Of a stretch of DNA of 64,000 nt, positions 48,008 to 61,309 are shown piece by piece. Source of the stretch: Phorcus lineatus (lineage: Eukaryota > Mollusca > Gastropoda > Trochida > Trochidae); the NCBI GenBank assembly GCA_921293015.1, contig OV121093.1, forward strand, positions 26,422,622 through 26,486,621, in the 5' to 3' direction. The translations under genes and the position numbers were made by a program. The notes below the pieces were generated by a model that was given only the letters and a program-made list of their open reading frames with translations, ran no database searches and was not told the DNA's origin. Position 1 is the first letter of the stretch; each line of letters begins with the position of its first letter.

Positions 48008-51000
48008 TGTCCTGCAAATCTGAGAGTCGAGCTCAGCGATAATAATCTTCTCTCGCTCCTCTTCGAACTATGTAGGTATGGGGATGGTGTTTGATAAAGA
48101 TAGATTTTGAAGTAATACATATTGTAAAGTGATCTTTCGGGTCAGTCTGATATCAATTGTTTTAGATATCAATTCAGAAAAAAAATTCGTTATTTCAAAA
48201 TAATTGATGCGATTTTGAGTTCATCTTACCCTTAGATTGTTCTTACCATTAAATGAATAGCATGATCTGTAAAGTGATCTTTTTAAACCACATTAATTTT
48301 GTATAGGTCCGATTAGCGTTCAATATTTAATGAATGGTCTCAAATGAAAGAAATATACTATGGAGTTGGTTAATATGAAATATGTATACATGTTATTTGC
48401 GTACATATTTAATATATATCTATCCAAGTCTAATGCAATTTTTGTTTCTCATTTGGAATCAAGAAATAAAAAAAATACCTGATTTTGTTGTCCTGAATAG
48501 AAAGGATATCTTAAAATGTTGCAAAGTATTTTAAGGCTGGAATGCTATCCATATATATGCTTTCAAAGAAGGTTTGGTGCATATGCACAATAAAATCAGC
48601 ACCAAAGAAAATAGTTTTTGTTTTCTTCTCAATTAGGAGAATCTCAATACAGTCATTTCAGTTTCCTGTTTCCTTTGCTGACTTTGATGGTTAGTTTCTT
48701 TTAGATTTCTTTTTAGATTAGGTTTCTTTATTAGCACCCCTTTAATATTTCATTGGTTACTCGACAAAAACAAAAAGGGGAAGTATTAAAACATGTCAAT
48801 TGGCTTCAATTGATTTACTTCAAGGCTTATCTTAATGTTTAAATTTCGCTGGTAAAATTAATAATGGCCTGCTTTGAACATATGAATCTTGGTATTTTGC
48901 TTGAACTATGAGATATCAATGTGAAGCACTCTCGGGAAAAGCTCAAGTGCATGTGTTTTAACTGATTTTCGATCTTGTCACTTTGCTTGTACGACCATGC
49001 ACGCCATTCCTGTATCTTTCAGGCAATTTGAAGAACAAAAATAAGTCCAAATATGCCTTTGGACATGAAATCTAAGAAAGCATTTACAAATGCTTTCGTT
49101 ACAATGTGTATATACATGAGTTATTGACTTATTATATTCTATACACGTTTGTACAAGATAATTTGATTGTACTATGCACTGTCTATGAACTTAGCTGCGT
49201 GTATTTTGCAAAGTGTTTGCAGTTGTTTCACATGTATTTTTTCTTGCAGAGGCTATAAGAATTAAATAATTTAAATGTATGATGATTTCATTGTGATTCG
49301 TAAAGAGGTTTTTCAACTATGACATTTTTCCTTTTTGCGAATTTGTTTATACAGTAAATCTTCAAAATACATTTTCATTAGTTGGAATTGGTATTTCTGC
49401 TTTAGAAAGGAAAGCAGCTTTGTAAAAATTATCCAATTTGTTACCCTTGATTGAATATCATATTTCTATAACATTATATATTATACATAAGACAATTATA
49501 TATTCATCAATTACTTGTTTTATACAAAATGTTGAAAGTCCATTATTTTTGGGAAAGATTTCATTTAGGCATTAATGAATAATATGACATTGGTAATAAA
49601 CGTTTTGCTCATTTATCAAAACATTGTAAAGGTATGTTGGTTCAGTTAGAGAAATCACCACAAGAGCATCAGTAACTCTAAGTTTTCTATTCAATTCAAT
49701 GATTTATTCAATGAATTTCAATGCAGTACCAGTTTGGTAGATATACATATACAACAATGCTCAGGGTTAATGAGTTTGTGTCTTATCTTGCCCAAACACA
49801 GTAATGCTATGTAGGTACAATATGGTTGAAGAAGGTAAAACCACAACTCACATCTCATACCTGAACAATACCCTAAAGTATGCATGTTAGCTTTTTTTCC
49901 ACAAACATTACAAAAAATTATATCACTAATTCTTATTAACATTGTTTTTTTACGGTACTTTTTAACGTAGTCTCTGAAGATTTTTAAACATAGGTATTGA
50001 GTGATCTAAAAAAATTACGAAGCTGAATGGTTAAGCTTTTTTCATTGATGAGTTCAGCCATTGATGACTAAACTTCAATGGATTTTATTCAAAATTTGAA
50101 TTTTTTTTAAGGGAAAGAATAAAACAAAACCATGAATAGATCAAGAGTTTACATGTGTTAACAGAATGAAGCATGACAATCGTGACATTTCTTACAGAAC
50201 GAAAACATACTTGTTTTGACCTTGTAATAATAAGGATGTTACAAGACCATGAATAGATCAATGCAGAGTATTGACGGGTTAATTGATTTTTGTATGCCTC
50301 CCCAAACATATATCTGGATTACTGAGATATGTTTGATATGAAGAGACACTTACTTTCATAATATGTCATTCTTTTCAATCACTTTTTGTCTTTTGAAGAA
50401 GTAATCCAAAACATGTCACTTCTAATGTCGATAATGAGGCTAAAATGCTAAAACTCACAACAATCATGTCTTTAGAAAGCTTAATGTCAGCATTGTGTTT
50501 CAATTGTCTTCAGTTTGCCAATAAATATTGAGGAAGTTTTGAAATATCCTACGGAGACTGCATCCGATTCATGTAAAGATACGTATTATCAAACGAAAAA
50601 AAGGTAAATGTCTCTGTACATGTATCTAAGCCTTTTAAGGCCAAGTTTCTGTTCAACTTGATATTAGAGAATGCTAAACGAGTGGTAATGTAATAACATT
50701 TTTATGCAACGAGTGAATGGAAGTTGTTTCGTTATCTAATTTAGTCTGATATCTAATTTCATTCACGAGGTGCATGAAGATATTATCACATTATCATGAG
50801 TTTAGTAATTTATTTATTACTCAACCCTATGTATCAATATAATTTTATAAATCAATCGTCAAAAAAAACCAGTTAGCTGATTGCGAAACCGGAGTATGAA
50901 TATCAATCAGTCAAACATAACACAGAACAAAATAGTTCGCTAATTGTTAGGTGACAAAGCATCTTATTTCTAAGAAATTCATTGATATTACAAACGCTAA
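48008..51000. other. Intergenic DNA upstream of gene C
   Basis: The stretch should include the gene C promoter immediately 5' of 48007 (minus strand). No clear TATA box or known site was picked out. A partial duplication near 50127-50266 repeats CATGAATAGATCAA. Minus-strand frames at 49718-49942 and 50085-50309 have no recognisable motif and were not accepted as genes. Confidence 0.3.
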
Positions 51001-51029
51001 CAAGCAACGAAAAATGTCAACACATTGGG

Positions 51030-51480
51030 CACTAGATACATGACGTCATCGGAATGTGACCTCTTTCTAGGTTTGGTCAGTCAGTTTTGAAAAGTAAGCG
51101 GAACAGTGTCTACAGTTGAGGAGGATTGGTTGATAACATTGACATGAATAACAGAATTGTTGATTCGAACCGCAATGATTTAACTTAGGGAACGAGACTT
51201 GTAAGATGTCAAATTCATATTGTGTGCTCGTTGAAGGGGAAGCGACAGGTTGGATAAGGGCCAAGTTGTATATGGCGTGGAACGGCCGGCAGCTCAAACG
51301 CAACTTTCGACGACACAGAATTTGTGCGAGTGATTATGCGAGTGATTGATGTGTGCCTTTTTTCAGAAATATGGGAATATTTATGGATCCTTAGGGTATT
51401 AAGATAAAGTTCTTTCAAGTAAATTCACGCCTCGTTGAGTCGCCATTTTCTAACTTACAAGTCACGTGATTGGACGATGT
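51030..51480. promoter_or_regulatory. Candidate promoter region
   Basis: A CpG-richer patch in AT-rich DNA carries a CRE-like TGACGTCATC at about 51040. Near 51463-51475 is GTCACGTGATTGG, an E-box CACGTG next to an inverted CCAAT box. Just left of it is CGCCATTTTC, a YY1-like site. These are frequent in TATA-less promoters. They could drive the putative plus exon at 51637, or a minus transcript starting near ATGGCGACTCAACG at about 51449. No transcript evidence is available. Confidence 0.3.
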
Positions 51481-51636
51481 CATGTGACATTCGAAAGTAC
51501 AAAGTAGTTCCGTTTGTTCGCACGATATTGTATCACATATGTGTGTTACCAACTCATTGTTATCTAGTGTGTTATCTAAACACCGTTGAGTTATAATGAT
51601 ATATACTCAGTTAGCTGCAGAAGTTTCTCATTCTTC

Positions 51637-51743
51637 ATGGAAGGCTGTGATGCAAAACAAGAGAAAACGAAACTCCAATTTCAACTAATTAGCAATTTCG
51701 GACTCAAAGAGCAGAATGCAGAACATGACACCCAACTAAGAGT
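51637..51743 (+). CDS. Possible first exon of an unrecognised plus-strand gene
   Basis: An ATG at 51637 opens 35 codons (MEGCDAKQEKTKLQ, followed by FQLISNFGLKEQNAEHDT), running into a GTAAGA donor at 51744 in phase 2. The peptide is polar and helix-prone, with no known domain. It lies 35 bp outside the stop of gene E on the opposite strand and ~160 bp past the candidate promoter. No following exon could be assigned. Confidence 0.25.
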
Positions 51744-51777
51744 GTAAGAGAAGATAAAAAGTCCAAGTTATAGTGAG

Positions 51778-54700
51778 CTAATTGTAGCAGTTTCTGATTC
51801 CGTGAGTTGAATTTCCTTTCTTCATGCTTGAAGGGTCATCCAGCACGCTTCCCCACTTTGTATAACACTCCCCAAAATGGAAGTAGTCGAACGACTTGCA
51901 GTTGGACACTCTTGAGCAGATGTTCTGACAATCCTGGAGAGATGCATCGACTCTCAGACCAATGTCAAATCCAAGAACCTGAGTCGCAGGAAATGTTGCA
52001 TATGAGTTGCTGTATGTTGCGCAACCTATAACATAACACGTGTGTGTCAATGACATTACAGAAAAGAACAATACAGGTTCACAGGCATGACAGCGACTCC
52101 ATTCTTTCTTAACTCAATAAAGTTTAATGTGTCATCAATCATGGAAAATGATGATATGATTCTTGTTGAACACTCTTTAAGTAAACTATTTATATCTAAT
52201 ACTAAGAAGGACAAGTAATATTAGATAAAAACTTCTGTAATTTGAGACCACTATTCAGTACGAGTTTCGTACCGTTTTAACTTGTATTTATGGTACAAGA
52301 AGAACAATTTTCATAGTGATACTAGCTATAGTTATGATATTGATTAGTGTTTATTTACGTGACATGTGTTTCATATACATATAATTGAATCTTTAGTCAA
52401 AACGTAAAAAACCCCATAGGACTTCGTAAGGTCGATGTGACACATGAAATATAGCAAATATAGAATTAAAACACACATAAACAAATACTAATCAGAACAT
52501 TCATATACACGCATTATAGCGTACATAAAGAAATACATTTTAATTGATTCTGTAATTCTGTTAGGTAACTATGCCTTTCTAACCAATTACTCAACCTGAA
52601 GTTAAGTACTTTAGTATTTCATTTTATATCTAAACAAGGCACAACTTAACGACTTTTTAGCTTGTTGATATTGTCGGGTCACCATTGCCTGACTCAGGAA
52701 TAGGAATAACAATTCAACTTTTCCACATATCCGGTAGCAATCCAGATTTAAACATTAATCAATCATTTTGTTCACTCTGAGGATTCTTAAGGATTTCTGC
52801 TCAAGTGATATCTCTTCTAAGAGATCTGTGAACTTTACTGAGGAAGAATGCCTGTATTCAAGAAAGTCTGTAAGTCTTCTTGGAGCAATTATATTCTTAC
52901 TTGTGCTTCGTCAACATTTTGTTTTTGTAATTCACCACACCTTGCATTATAGTCGCCACACAGATAGATCAATCCATTGATCGTGTACATATAAAACTGA
53001 TGTTACAAGTCTTGGAAGAATGGTTAACATATGAATCTTCAATGAAGCAAAGCAATTAGAGTGAGTTAAACTAAGTTTATGTCATTTACAGATATTGCTA
53101 AATCAAACTCAACAGTGGCTGTTCCAAAACAAACATCTGGTTGTTGTAAGTAATGATGGTTTTGAGAGGAAGATAAATTGTAACATAAATAAAACATAAC
53201 TAATTTCATCTTTCAATCAGAAAGCCCATGATTCAGTATTTGGGCTGTATTACAGGAGAGAGCATGACAATCTCGAAAATCGTGAAAAAAACCCAGGGAA
53301 ATCATGTTGATGCGTTTGCTGCAACATTTCTTCAGTCCTTTTTTTATTTGTAGATTTACCTAAAGTCAGATGCTGAGAATCTTTCAAACGTAACAGTGAA
53401 CTGAAATAAGTCTGCGTTTCGTGTATAGAATTTGACAATTTGACAAGAGAAATACTGAGAGACAGTTCAGACAGACAGACAGATAGACATTTTAATCAGT
53501 AAAAGGCCACTGGCCCATAATACACTCATAAGGAGGTAAATATTGCATGAGCGTTATAAAAATCACCAGAATTTCTTATTTTCCGAACGTGACATAAAAA
53601 TAGACATAAATTGTTAATCACATTGTTATCTGTTGATGACATAAGATTAACAAAAGTGTATTGTGAAATTGGATGTTTAAGATATTTATCAAGAAATATT
53701 TTCCTTATATCCGAAAAGGCTTTACAGTAGAGTATCACATATATTTCATCTTCAATTAAATTAAGATTAGACTTTTTACAAATAGGGCAAAATCTTAAAT
53801 CATAGGGGACGTTGTTATATCTACCAGTCTCTGAGGCAAGCTTAAATTTTCCACACCTAAAATTTGACAAACAATTTCTGAAATGAAAAGGCATATCTAA
53901 TCTTAGATAGGTTTCAACATTAAGGAGAGACTTGAAGAGTTTATGATTAACACACATAGTTGAATTTTGGAGAGATGAATGCCAAACCTGTGAGAAATTA
54001 TCAGACAACCTTTGTTTAAAGACAGGAATAAACCCATTAATATCTCCAAAATCCTGGGAAATCCAAACAAAACCTTAAAAAACAAAAACTTAGAAAATAT
54101 TCATTACAAATTACCATGTGTACATGCGTCTTTCACTGGGTTGAAGCTGTAGCCGATGATACAGCCGCATGTAGACTGTCTGCACTCTGAGTTGGGGAAG
54201 TGACACTCACCATTTGACTTGCAGTCTTCTCCAAAACCACCTAGATCGAAGATACAGGAAAGGATAATTCATCAAAAGATGTTTAACAACATATCTACAG
54301 CATATGACAACCATTTTGTAATTCCATGGGGTATTCAAATAGTTTCCATCTGATCTCTTCGTTTGTCAAAAACAGATTCTACTGTGTAACTTAAGGAGTA
54401 GGGGGAACTTCACGAAGTTTCAGACTGACCAAATACTCATAAGGTTTTCAATGAAGGAGAAATTATCAAAAGAAAACTATAATAATTATGGTTTCTTTCG
54501 CTGAGATATACTAACTATTGACTAATTTATTGAGTAATTTAATTCATTCTTTAAGGACCTAGGACAAAAATGATAAATGTATAAGAAAACTATATTGATG
54601 ACTTATTTCTGGATATTTTCAAGTATACCTTTCGCTGGGGCTGGCAATGAAGAGAAAACATTATTAAACTTAGGGAGTAAGATGGACTTTGAAATAGTTT

Positions 54701-55996
54701 TTTTTTATACCCAAAGGGATGAGGTTTCAGGACTCACCAAATATTTATATGGTTTTCTATGTAGGAGAGATTATCAAACTATAATAATCATGTTTTCTTT
54801 CTCTCGTGATTAAATCAAAATCTTTACAAATATATCATGAGTGTATTCAAAACTCCCCCATAGGGGAATCTCTATATACCTGGCTCATGCGTTTGATAAT
54901 AATGATATAATCCTAAAGTTTTTGGGTAACTGTTCAAAACGTTAATTTTTCTTAAATGACTGTCATCCGCAATAGAAAAGCATAAAGTGCTAAATTTATC
55001 TAAAATTACAACCGGAAATATGATTGAAATTTAAAAATGAACTTTGATGAAAGTTTGACTTTGTGGAGAAAAACGTTTAATGAAAAAACCCAGAGAAGAT
55101 GATTTTAGTAGAGAACTGTTCTACACACAGTGTGCTTGGTGTCGTTTGACAGTGGTCGTTCATGTTAAAAGACCTTGGTCTCTTTTTGGTAAGAAATGAT
55201 AACGAACATGGCGGCACTGTGATTGAATCTCCTTGTGAAATCAATAAAAAGAAAGGTAGGCCAATGTAAATTCTTACAAATTGAGCAAGTAATGATCATC
55301 AAGAAAGGCATATGTTATGCCATAATTATTTTTGAAATTGATCCTCCAGGTGAAGGAATGGCCTTTGCAAATGATTTCCGTAATATTCGACTTCAGAGTT
55401 GAAGGTTGACATGCGATTGGAAAAGGAATAATATTGGAATTTATATGATGCATTATTTGAAAGGGACTCCGCTTTTCTTCTATTCAAATGAACACAATAA
55501 TTTCAAATGTTCTTGAACACGCCTCCCTCATCCAAATAACTGATCCACCCTCCTCGTCTAGCATACACTAATCGTCCAACAAGCCAAATGATTCACGCAC
55601 GCAAAATGAAAAGTTGAAACACTTCAAATAAAACAAACTTCTCCCCAATAATAATCCCTCTCTTCACTCACCTCTCCCCTGCAACTGGTAGGTAACGTGA
55701 CCGAATCCCGAGGAAGTCTCCCATTGCTTCAGGGTGTCGATATCAGCAGCATACATCAGACATTTCGTGGTGCTAAGCTGATACTGGTAAGTGATACATC
55801 GGAAATCATAGTAACATTTCTTGAGGCAATCTAAATTTGAATCACTCAAACCTTTCCAGATGCGGAACTCATTGGTTAATCCATCATAATTCTCAACTAA
55901 AACCTTCTGGCTGATTGGTTGACACTCCAACAGAACTTTTTTAATCACAAAGATATGGAAAATCACCAAAAAGATCAAAATGTTAACGGTTTTCAT
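51778..55996 (-). CDS. Secreted PAN/Apple-EGF(EB)-PAN/Apple protein (gene E)
   Basis: Three minus-strand exons join in phase 1 throughout: 55996-55672 (donor GTGAGT), 54240-54115 (donor GTAATT) and 52025-51778, giving 232 aa. The N-terminus MKTVNILIFLVIFHIFVIKK is a hydrophobic signal peptide; an in-frame ATG 36 bases upstream (56032) is possible but adds a polar leader. Residues ~35-107 form a PAN/Apple-like module with CLKKCYYDFRCITYQY and TTKCLMY. Exon 2 is one small EGF/EB-like module (DCKSNGECHF, CRQSTCGCIIGY). Exon 3 is a second PAN-like module with CQNICSRVSNCKSFDYFH followed by ECYTKWG and a terminal Cys. PAN modules bind proteins or carbohydrates in extracellular proteins. Symmetric phase-1 exons match module shuffling. 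Intron 2 holds two LINE fragments. Confidence 0.8.
52600..52990 (-). pseudogene. LINE endonuclease/RT scrap in gene E intron
   Basis: On the minus strand LIYLCGDYNARCGELQ (about 52975-52910) matches the G-D-x-N-A-R signature of the retrotransposon AP endonuclease. Then GLLPDMWK and VIPIPESGNGDP (about 52735-52670) match the start of reverse transcriptase, where a basic I-P-I-P-K-x-G segment precedes the R-P-I motif. The two lie only ~170 bp apart and stops interrupt them, so most of the linker is deleted. The copy is dead. Confidence 0.6.
53464..54090 (-). pseudogene. LINE ORF2 C-terminus with tail repeat in gene E intron
   Basis: The minus-strand frame 54008-53526, extendable to 54085 after VWISQDFGDINGF, encodes the C-terminal part of a LINE. 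It has the Cys-rich signature FCPICKK with IEDEIYVILYCKAF following. Beyond the stop, about 60 bases of 3' untranslated sequence end in a TCTG-type tail (CAGACAGACAGA on the plus strand at 53471-53485). It overlaps by ~35 residues the end of the LINE at 29.3 kb and supplies the part that copy lacks, so both belong to one family. Confidence 0.7.
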
Positions 55997-56032
55997 CTCA
56001 CAGGCTTTTAAATGACAGCGGGCCTTAAACAT

Positions 56033-59000
56033 GAAAACTTCTACTAAGTTCTCAATGAAACAACTCTTTGCAACTGCGTGACAGCCTCTTGTTTGCGAGT
56101 CTAATCATTTAATGCAAATGTAGGGCTCCCACCATACTATTAGTACTACTGTACAGATCTTTATCGATGTAAACACCAAAATATGTCAATGTATGTGTGA
56201 TAGAACTCAGGTGACTATTAATTTTGGCGCGCAATAGAGATGGAACAAAACATCTTCCTTGGTATTTAGAATGAAATAATGGTAAACATTATGGTCATCA
56301 AACATTTATCAAAAGAGAAGTTTGACTAATTACTGTATGCCAGTATTCATTAAAAGGAGGTCCATGTTTAAGTTTCCTTAAGTAACTTATTGGTTTAATG
56401 TATAAATGCATCGATGTCATCGATATATTGTTTAAAACCTGTCAACGTAAGGTTGAACTACAAATAATTGATGCTGGAATCATTATAATCAATGGAATGT
56501 TTCTCTGTGAGATTTATTACTTTGAAATTCAGTTCCTAATTAGTACCACATCAACAAAACAAACTGAGTTACACTGGTTCATTGAGTTTCATAATATTAC
56601 ATTCGAAGAATTAATTGGCTTATCCTGAATTAATACAAGACGATTTCTAATGTTTGTTAACCAATCTGACAAGGAACAAGTATTTGTTTGTATAAATACT
56701 CCTGTATTTCTTCGGGACCCGCGTCCTTTTTTCAGGGACAAACTACGAATAGTTCAAGTCTAGATGCCTATTTCTACGTTGTTGTGTCCAAAGGTGTTCT
56801 ATTATTTTCATTATCGATATGATGACTCTTTTCTTATACTATAGCAGTCTCGAACCTACGACTTATCAGAGAGAAAGATATTCAAAGTTAGATAAGTGTT
56901 CGATTGACCAACTTCAAGGGGCAATGGAATAGAAACAGGGTTCCCCTAGAAGTATCTAGAACGTATCCAGAAAGTTTCAAGAACGTATCTAAAAAATTTC
57001 TAGAATTTTTTTCATTTTGTTTGCTATCAAAATATTCACACAAATTTTTATTGTTCTGAAACGGTTTTAAACCTTTGTACAGTGTTATAAGATGAACTGT
57101 TTATGTTGATTAGGAAAGGAGATATTTAATGTTAAAGATTCGACGCATCCTTATTATAACGCCCTGCTAACCGAATGCTAAGCATGGCTTACGCGCTTCC
57201 GGCTCCTTTTAATGAGCTGTAACGTGTTTTATCTTGTGGTAAGAAAGGATACATGTGTTATTTATTTTTATAATTTCTATGTATTGTAATCGTTTGTTTA
57301 TTGTTTATCTTTTATCTTGATATTAAAGTTGGTGTATCCGAGATATTTAACCCCTCTGTCAATTTTGATTGTTATGCTAATCTCATTTCCCAAATTTAAT
57401 CAGCGTACAGTTTTGCCTTCAAACGTTAAAGAAGAAATGAAAAAGAACTATATGTGATAAAATCAATTAATTGTTGTAACACAAATTCAAAAAAATGGTT
57501 TTGATTGGGTTGGTATGGCTGTGTATACACAAACTTTTATCCCCTAAAAACGTACGTTCTATTTATCTTTGTCTTTATTTCTATTGTACCGTTACCTTTA
57601 ATGGTGGTTCTCTAGATGTACTTCAAAAGAGATTATGAGTTTTCATAGATGCATAGACTGAACTAAAAGCTTTGTATCATAAATCTTGTAATTAATACAC
57701 TAAAATTAGAGAGAATGTTGTATAATGCATTCTATTTATTTGAGCTATGTAAGACAAGCATAGTTATATCTTGTGGAGAAAAAGTTAGAAAGCTAATTTG
57801 GTTAAGCTTCATTGATGCATAAATGACATGTTCAATAATGATAACAAATATGTTTATGTTTCTACTTTGAAATGAATGTGAATAAATAATGATTTTGTTA
57901 TCCCTAATACTATGGGACCATTACAAAGCAAAACTATAAAGAACGTTTCTTTCTGAAACATAATTATCAGAAATAAGCATATCAATATCATTATTAGTTT
58001 TGAAAAGGGTCACTATTCTTCGAAATTTTCAATCTTTTTTCTTTATGTGCTAAATGTTTAATGCGTTGCACTATAATCAAACAGTTTATTTTGATCATAA
58101 ATATATAATAGGATCTTTATATGAAAATTAGGCAATTTGTAATAGCCGTCTTGGAATCACAACAGATATATTTCTTATCCCTGTTGTTCAGAAACCCGGT
58201 TTGATTGTCACTTACACTTTTAAAATACCTTAACAGGATCAACTCGTTTTTATATGTCCCAACCTTATAAAGTCAAATTTTTTTAATTTGTAATTTTGTC
58301 ACTTTTATTTAAGAAGCTGAGCATATTGTCATCAAATTCCGTAGGCAAGAAAAGGAATTTCGTTTGGGGTGTTCCGTATTGGCATCACGAATACAACTAT
58401 TAAAATGGTTACCTTGGATCAAAGAATATGTGACCATGTGAAAATCGTAATTTTCCTGCCATACACTTTACAGGTTTCATGTATGAGAAATACGCATACG
58501 ACTCTCAATATTTTCCTTTTTGGTAAATATTATTTATACGCATGGTACGCACATACGCAAATATAAAGGCAGCGTTTACATAAGCAACATGATAGGTTGG
58601 AATGGTTTACCATGTGTAAGCAAGCAAACGCTTTTGACGTTTAATTTAATCATGAAAGTTTTCGCCGTTTTGACTAGGCAGTTATCGTTGTTTACATCAA
58701 CTTGTCGTCTACCAGGTTTGTCGTCTAACGGTACTACGCTTTTCTTTTCCATCGCCGTCATCTTTGTCTATAGTAAGGAGCTATAGTAAGGAGCTTACTA
58801 CATGAACGACCACAATTCTTTGCGTGTGAAAATGATGAACTCTCTCTGTGGAAACATCTTTTCTAATTACTTCAAATACTCAACTTAATTGGGGTTAACA
58901 TAAAACCAAAACACATATGCGTATGTCTTTCAACGGAATAGTTCTTATATTATAAAATATTATAAAATTGTATCAACATACTGGCGTCTGGCCCCTCAAG

Positions 59001-59880
59001 TGGAAGATGAAGGTAGGCTAACGCTTGTCCCGTGGAAACATGTTTTATCATTTGACAACATGTTTTTAGGAGCGTTGTCCCTGCCTTGAATACGTACATA
59101 AGTGTAAGTGTTGAATTCCCATCAATGAAGCCTCTTTTGACCAATTGCCAAAAACAACAGAATCAGGTATCATCTTCGGTATTGATACTTATGCGAATAA
59201 TGAGACAAGATTTTATAGCAACTCTACTGACCTAGAAATAACACCTCTTTCGGAATGCACATAGATGCACACCGCTGTTCTGTGTCCCGTTACAACTATG
59301 AAATGAAAATGAGCATCTTATATTATTGGAAATATGCTTCATTGAGCGTCTGTTGGCGTACACATACATACATTTCGATTCATTAAGTGATTTTTAGCTC
59401 TGTTACATTACGATTATGTTTTTCTGAATTACGAATGCTGTATATTCACATATGCATTCTTACATGTACTTTCGATCAAAATTATAATTGCATGTAATCA
59501 TGTAAGTAGTTGTGATCTATGCTTTAATTACGTCATTTTAGTGACAGAACATATACATGGGTTTGGAAATAGTCATCGACATCGTTGTTAACTATCAAAA
59601 GTTTAGGATTGTTTGTTTGTTATGATAATCATGTACCTTGCTAAGTAACACGAATATAGCCTATAAGTTTTTATTAAAATGTGTCCATCCTACCGCTTGC
59701 TATTTTGTGACGTTATACCATTTTTATGTCAATTGTATTGTGACATCATAACGTCATAACTGTTTTTGTAAGACTCCCTGAAGATTTGCAACATGTTGGA
59801 GTAATGTTGGCTATGTATAATGTTTTGTACTTTGAATATATAATACTGTATACTTGTGAACTCTTTTTCACAATATATTG
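56033..59880. other. Upstream of gene E and gene-poor DNA
   Basis: This contains the presumed gene E promoter just above 56000, then AT-rich DNA without supported genes. A less AT-rich patch near 58590-58790 is discussed as a possible minus-strand exon. A short tandem CTATAGTAAGGAG occurs twice at 58769-58793. The minus frame 59144-58950 has no recognisable motif. Confidence 0.3.
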
Positions 59881-59890
59881 CAATATATTG

Positions 59891-59891
<1 letters not shown>

Positions 59892-59965
<74 letters not shown>

Positions 59966-59968
59966 TAT
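59892..59968. repeat. (AT)n microsatellite, ~77 bp
   Basis: A nearly pure TA dinucleotide run with one G interruption near 59947. It forces long but meaningless open frames on both strands. Confidence 0.95.
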
Positions 59969-59969
59969 T

Positions 59970-61080
59970 AAAATAGTCAAAAGGATGTATATGTGAAAAG
60001 GATAAAAATGTATTCCATCGTTTGCCCAATATACTCTTCGCAAAAACCAGCGCTTGTAATTACATATATTAGATTTCTTGAGGCGCAAGACATATTTTCA
60101 AATATTTTGAATTTTGAATTATTAGTAAAGGTGAATGAATTTACCTCCAATATGTGTGTACATGTGCCGCAAATCGGCCTATAACATGTTGTGATACTTC
60201 AACTTAATTCAGTTTTTTTATCTTTAAAGCACGCTTTTGATAAAAGCTGTTTAAGGTTTTTACTCTGCCGTTTACTGTTTGTCATTTAGTATATTTTATA
60301 TATAGACAATGTAAGAAGTATCAATCGTGGAGAAGCATATATGAAAGTAAAAAGAAATACAGAGAAGATGTAAATCAACTCTCAAAATCATGACTTTATC
60401 TTTTTTCCAAAATGCATATTTCTGCTTCTTGTTTCGGAGTTTCTTCAGTAAATGTATGCTTGAATCACAGCAGCAGTCTTAAATAGCCTTCAGTGTATCT
60501 AAGTATGCAATGTATTGCGACGTCATGATTGTTACTCATGACGTCATTACCGACTCAACGTCATTCACCTGGTCGAAAGTACTTGTGATTAAATGATCTT
60601 GATTTTATTCAACAAATGTTTTTTCTATAAAAGACTTGAGAGGTGGAAACTGCATGAACTGTTATTACAAACATATATATACATACGTTTGAGTAAAAAT
60701 AACGGATGATATTTAAAATAAAATGTGGTTTCAACTGGAGACGAAATGTAGTCTATCGATTGCTCACTTAGCAACCAAAAAACTGATTCAGCTCTGTGTA
60801 TATCACGTACAACTTCTTGTGAAAGGTAAATCAATTCAATACTTTGACTCTACATTCATTCGTTATTGTAACTTGTGACACTTCAAGTTGTGTCACAGTT
60901 TTGTCCAAAGTGTCAAGTGAAACAGACATCTCTTAATGTTCAAACGAAGGAAACCGATCTAAATTAATTTTTTGCTTTCTCTTTAAGAAAACGTTCCAGC
61001 TTTATTTGCACTATAGGTGTCACTTTAATGAAAAGTACAGACCATTTGATAAGTGACAATTTATTTCTTATCAGTGAAGT
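59970..61080. other. AT-rich DNA without supported gene
   Basis: No exon or repeat family was recognised. A TGACGTCATTA string near 60539 is isolated. Confidence 0.3.
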
Positions 61081-61082
61081 AG

Positions 61083-61117
<35 letters not shown>
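61083..61117. repeat. (AT)n microsatellite, ~35 bp
   Basis: A pure TA dinucleotide run directly joined to the CTGCTCCACTACTTTA minisatellite. Confidence 0.9.
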
Positions 61118-61118
<1 letters not shown>

Positions 61119-61290
61119 CTGCTACCCTGCATTACTGTTCAGCTGCTCCACTACTTCACTGCTCCACTACTTTACTGCGTCCCTGCTTTACTACTCCACT
61201 ACTTTACTGCTTAACTGCTCAACTACTTCACTACTCCACTACTTCACTGCTCCACTGCTTTACTGCTCCACTACTTTACTGTTTTTCTTG
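61118..61290 (+). repeat. CTGCTCCACTACTTTA-type minisatellite
   Basis: Short pyrimidine-rich units (ACTGCTCCACT, ACTACTTTACT, ACTACTTCACT) repeat about fifteen times with period near 10-11 bp. The translated open frame at 61028-61309 is an artefact of this array. Confidence 0.85.
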
Positions 61291-61309
61291 TCAACTGAAT
61301 CACTCCTGA

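Noticed and set aside
59729-60088. 119-aa minus-strand open frame
   Set aside because: Its core is a repeated Ile-Tyr run produced by the (AT)n microsatellite.
61028-61309. 93-aa plus-strand open frame
   Set aside because: It is a translation of the AT microsatellite and the CTGCTCCACTAC minisatellite, not a gene.
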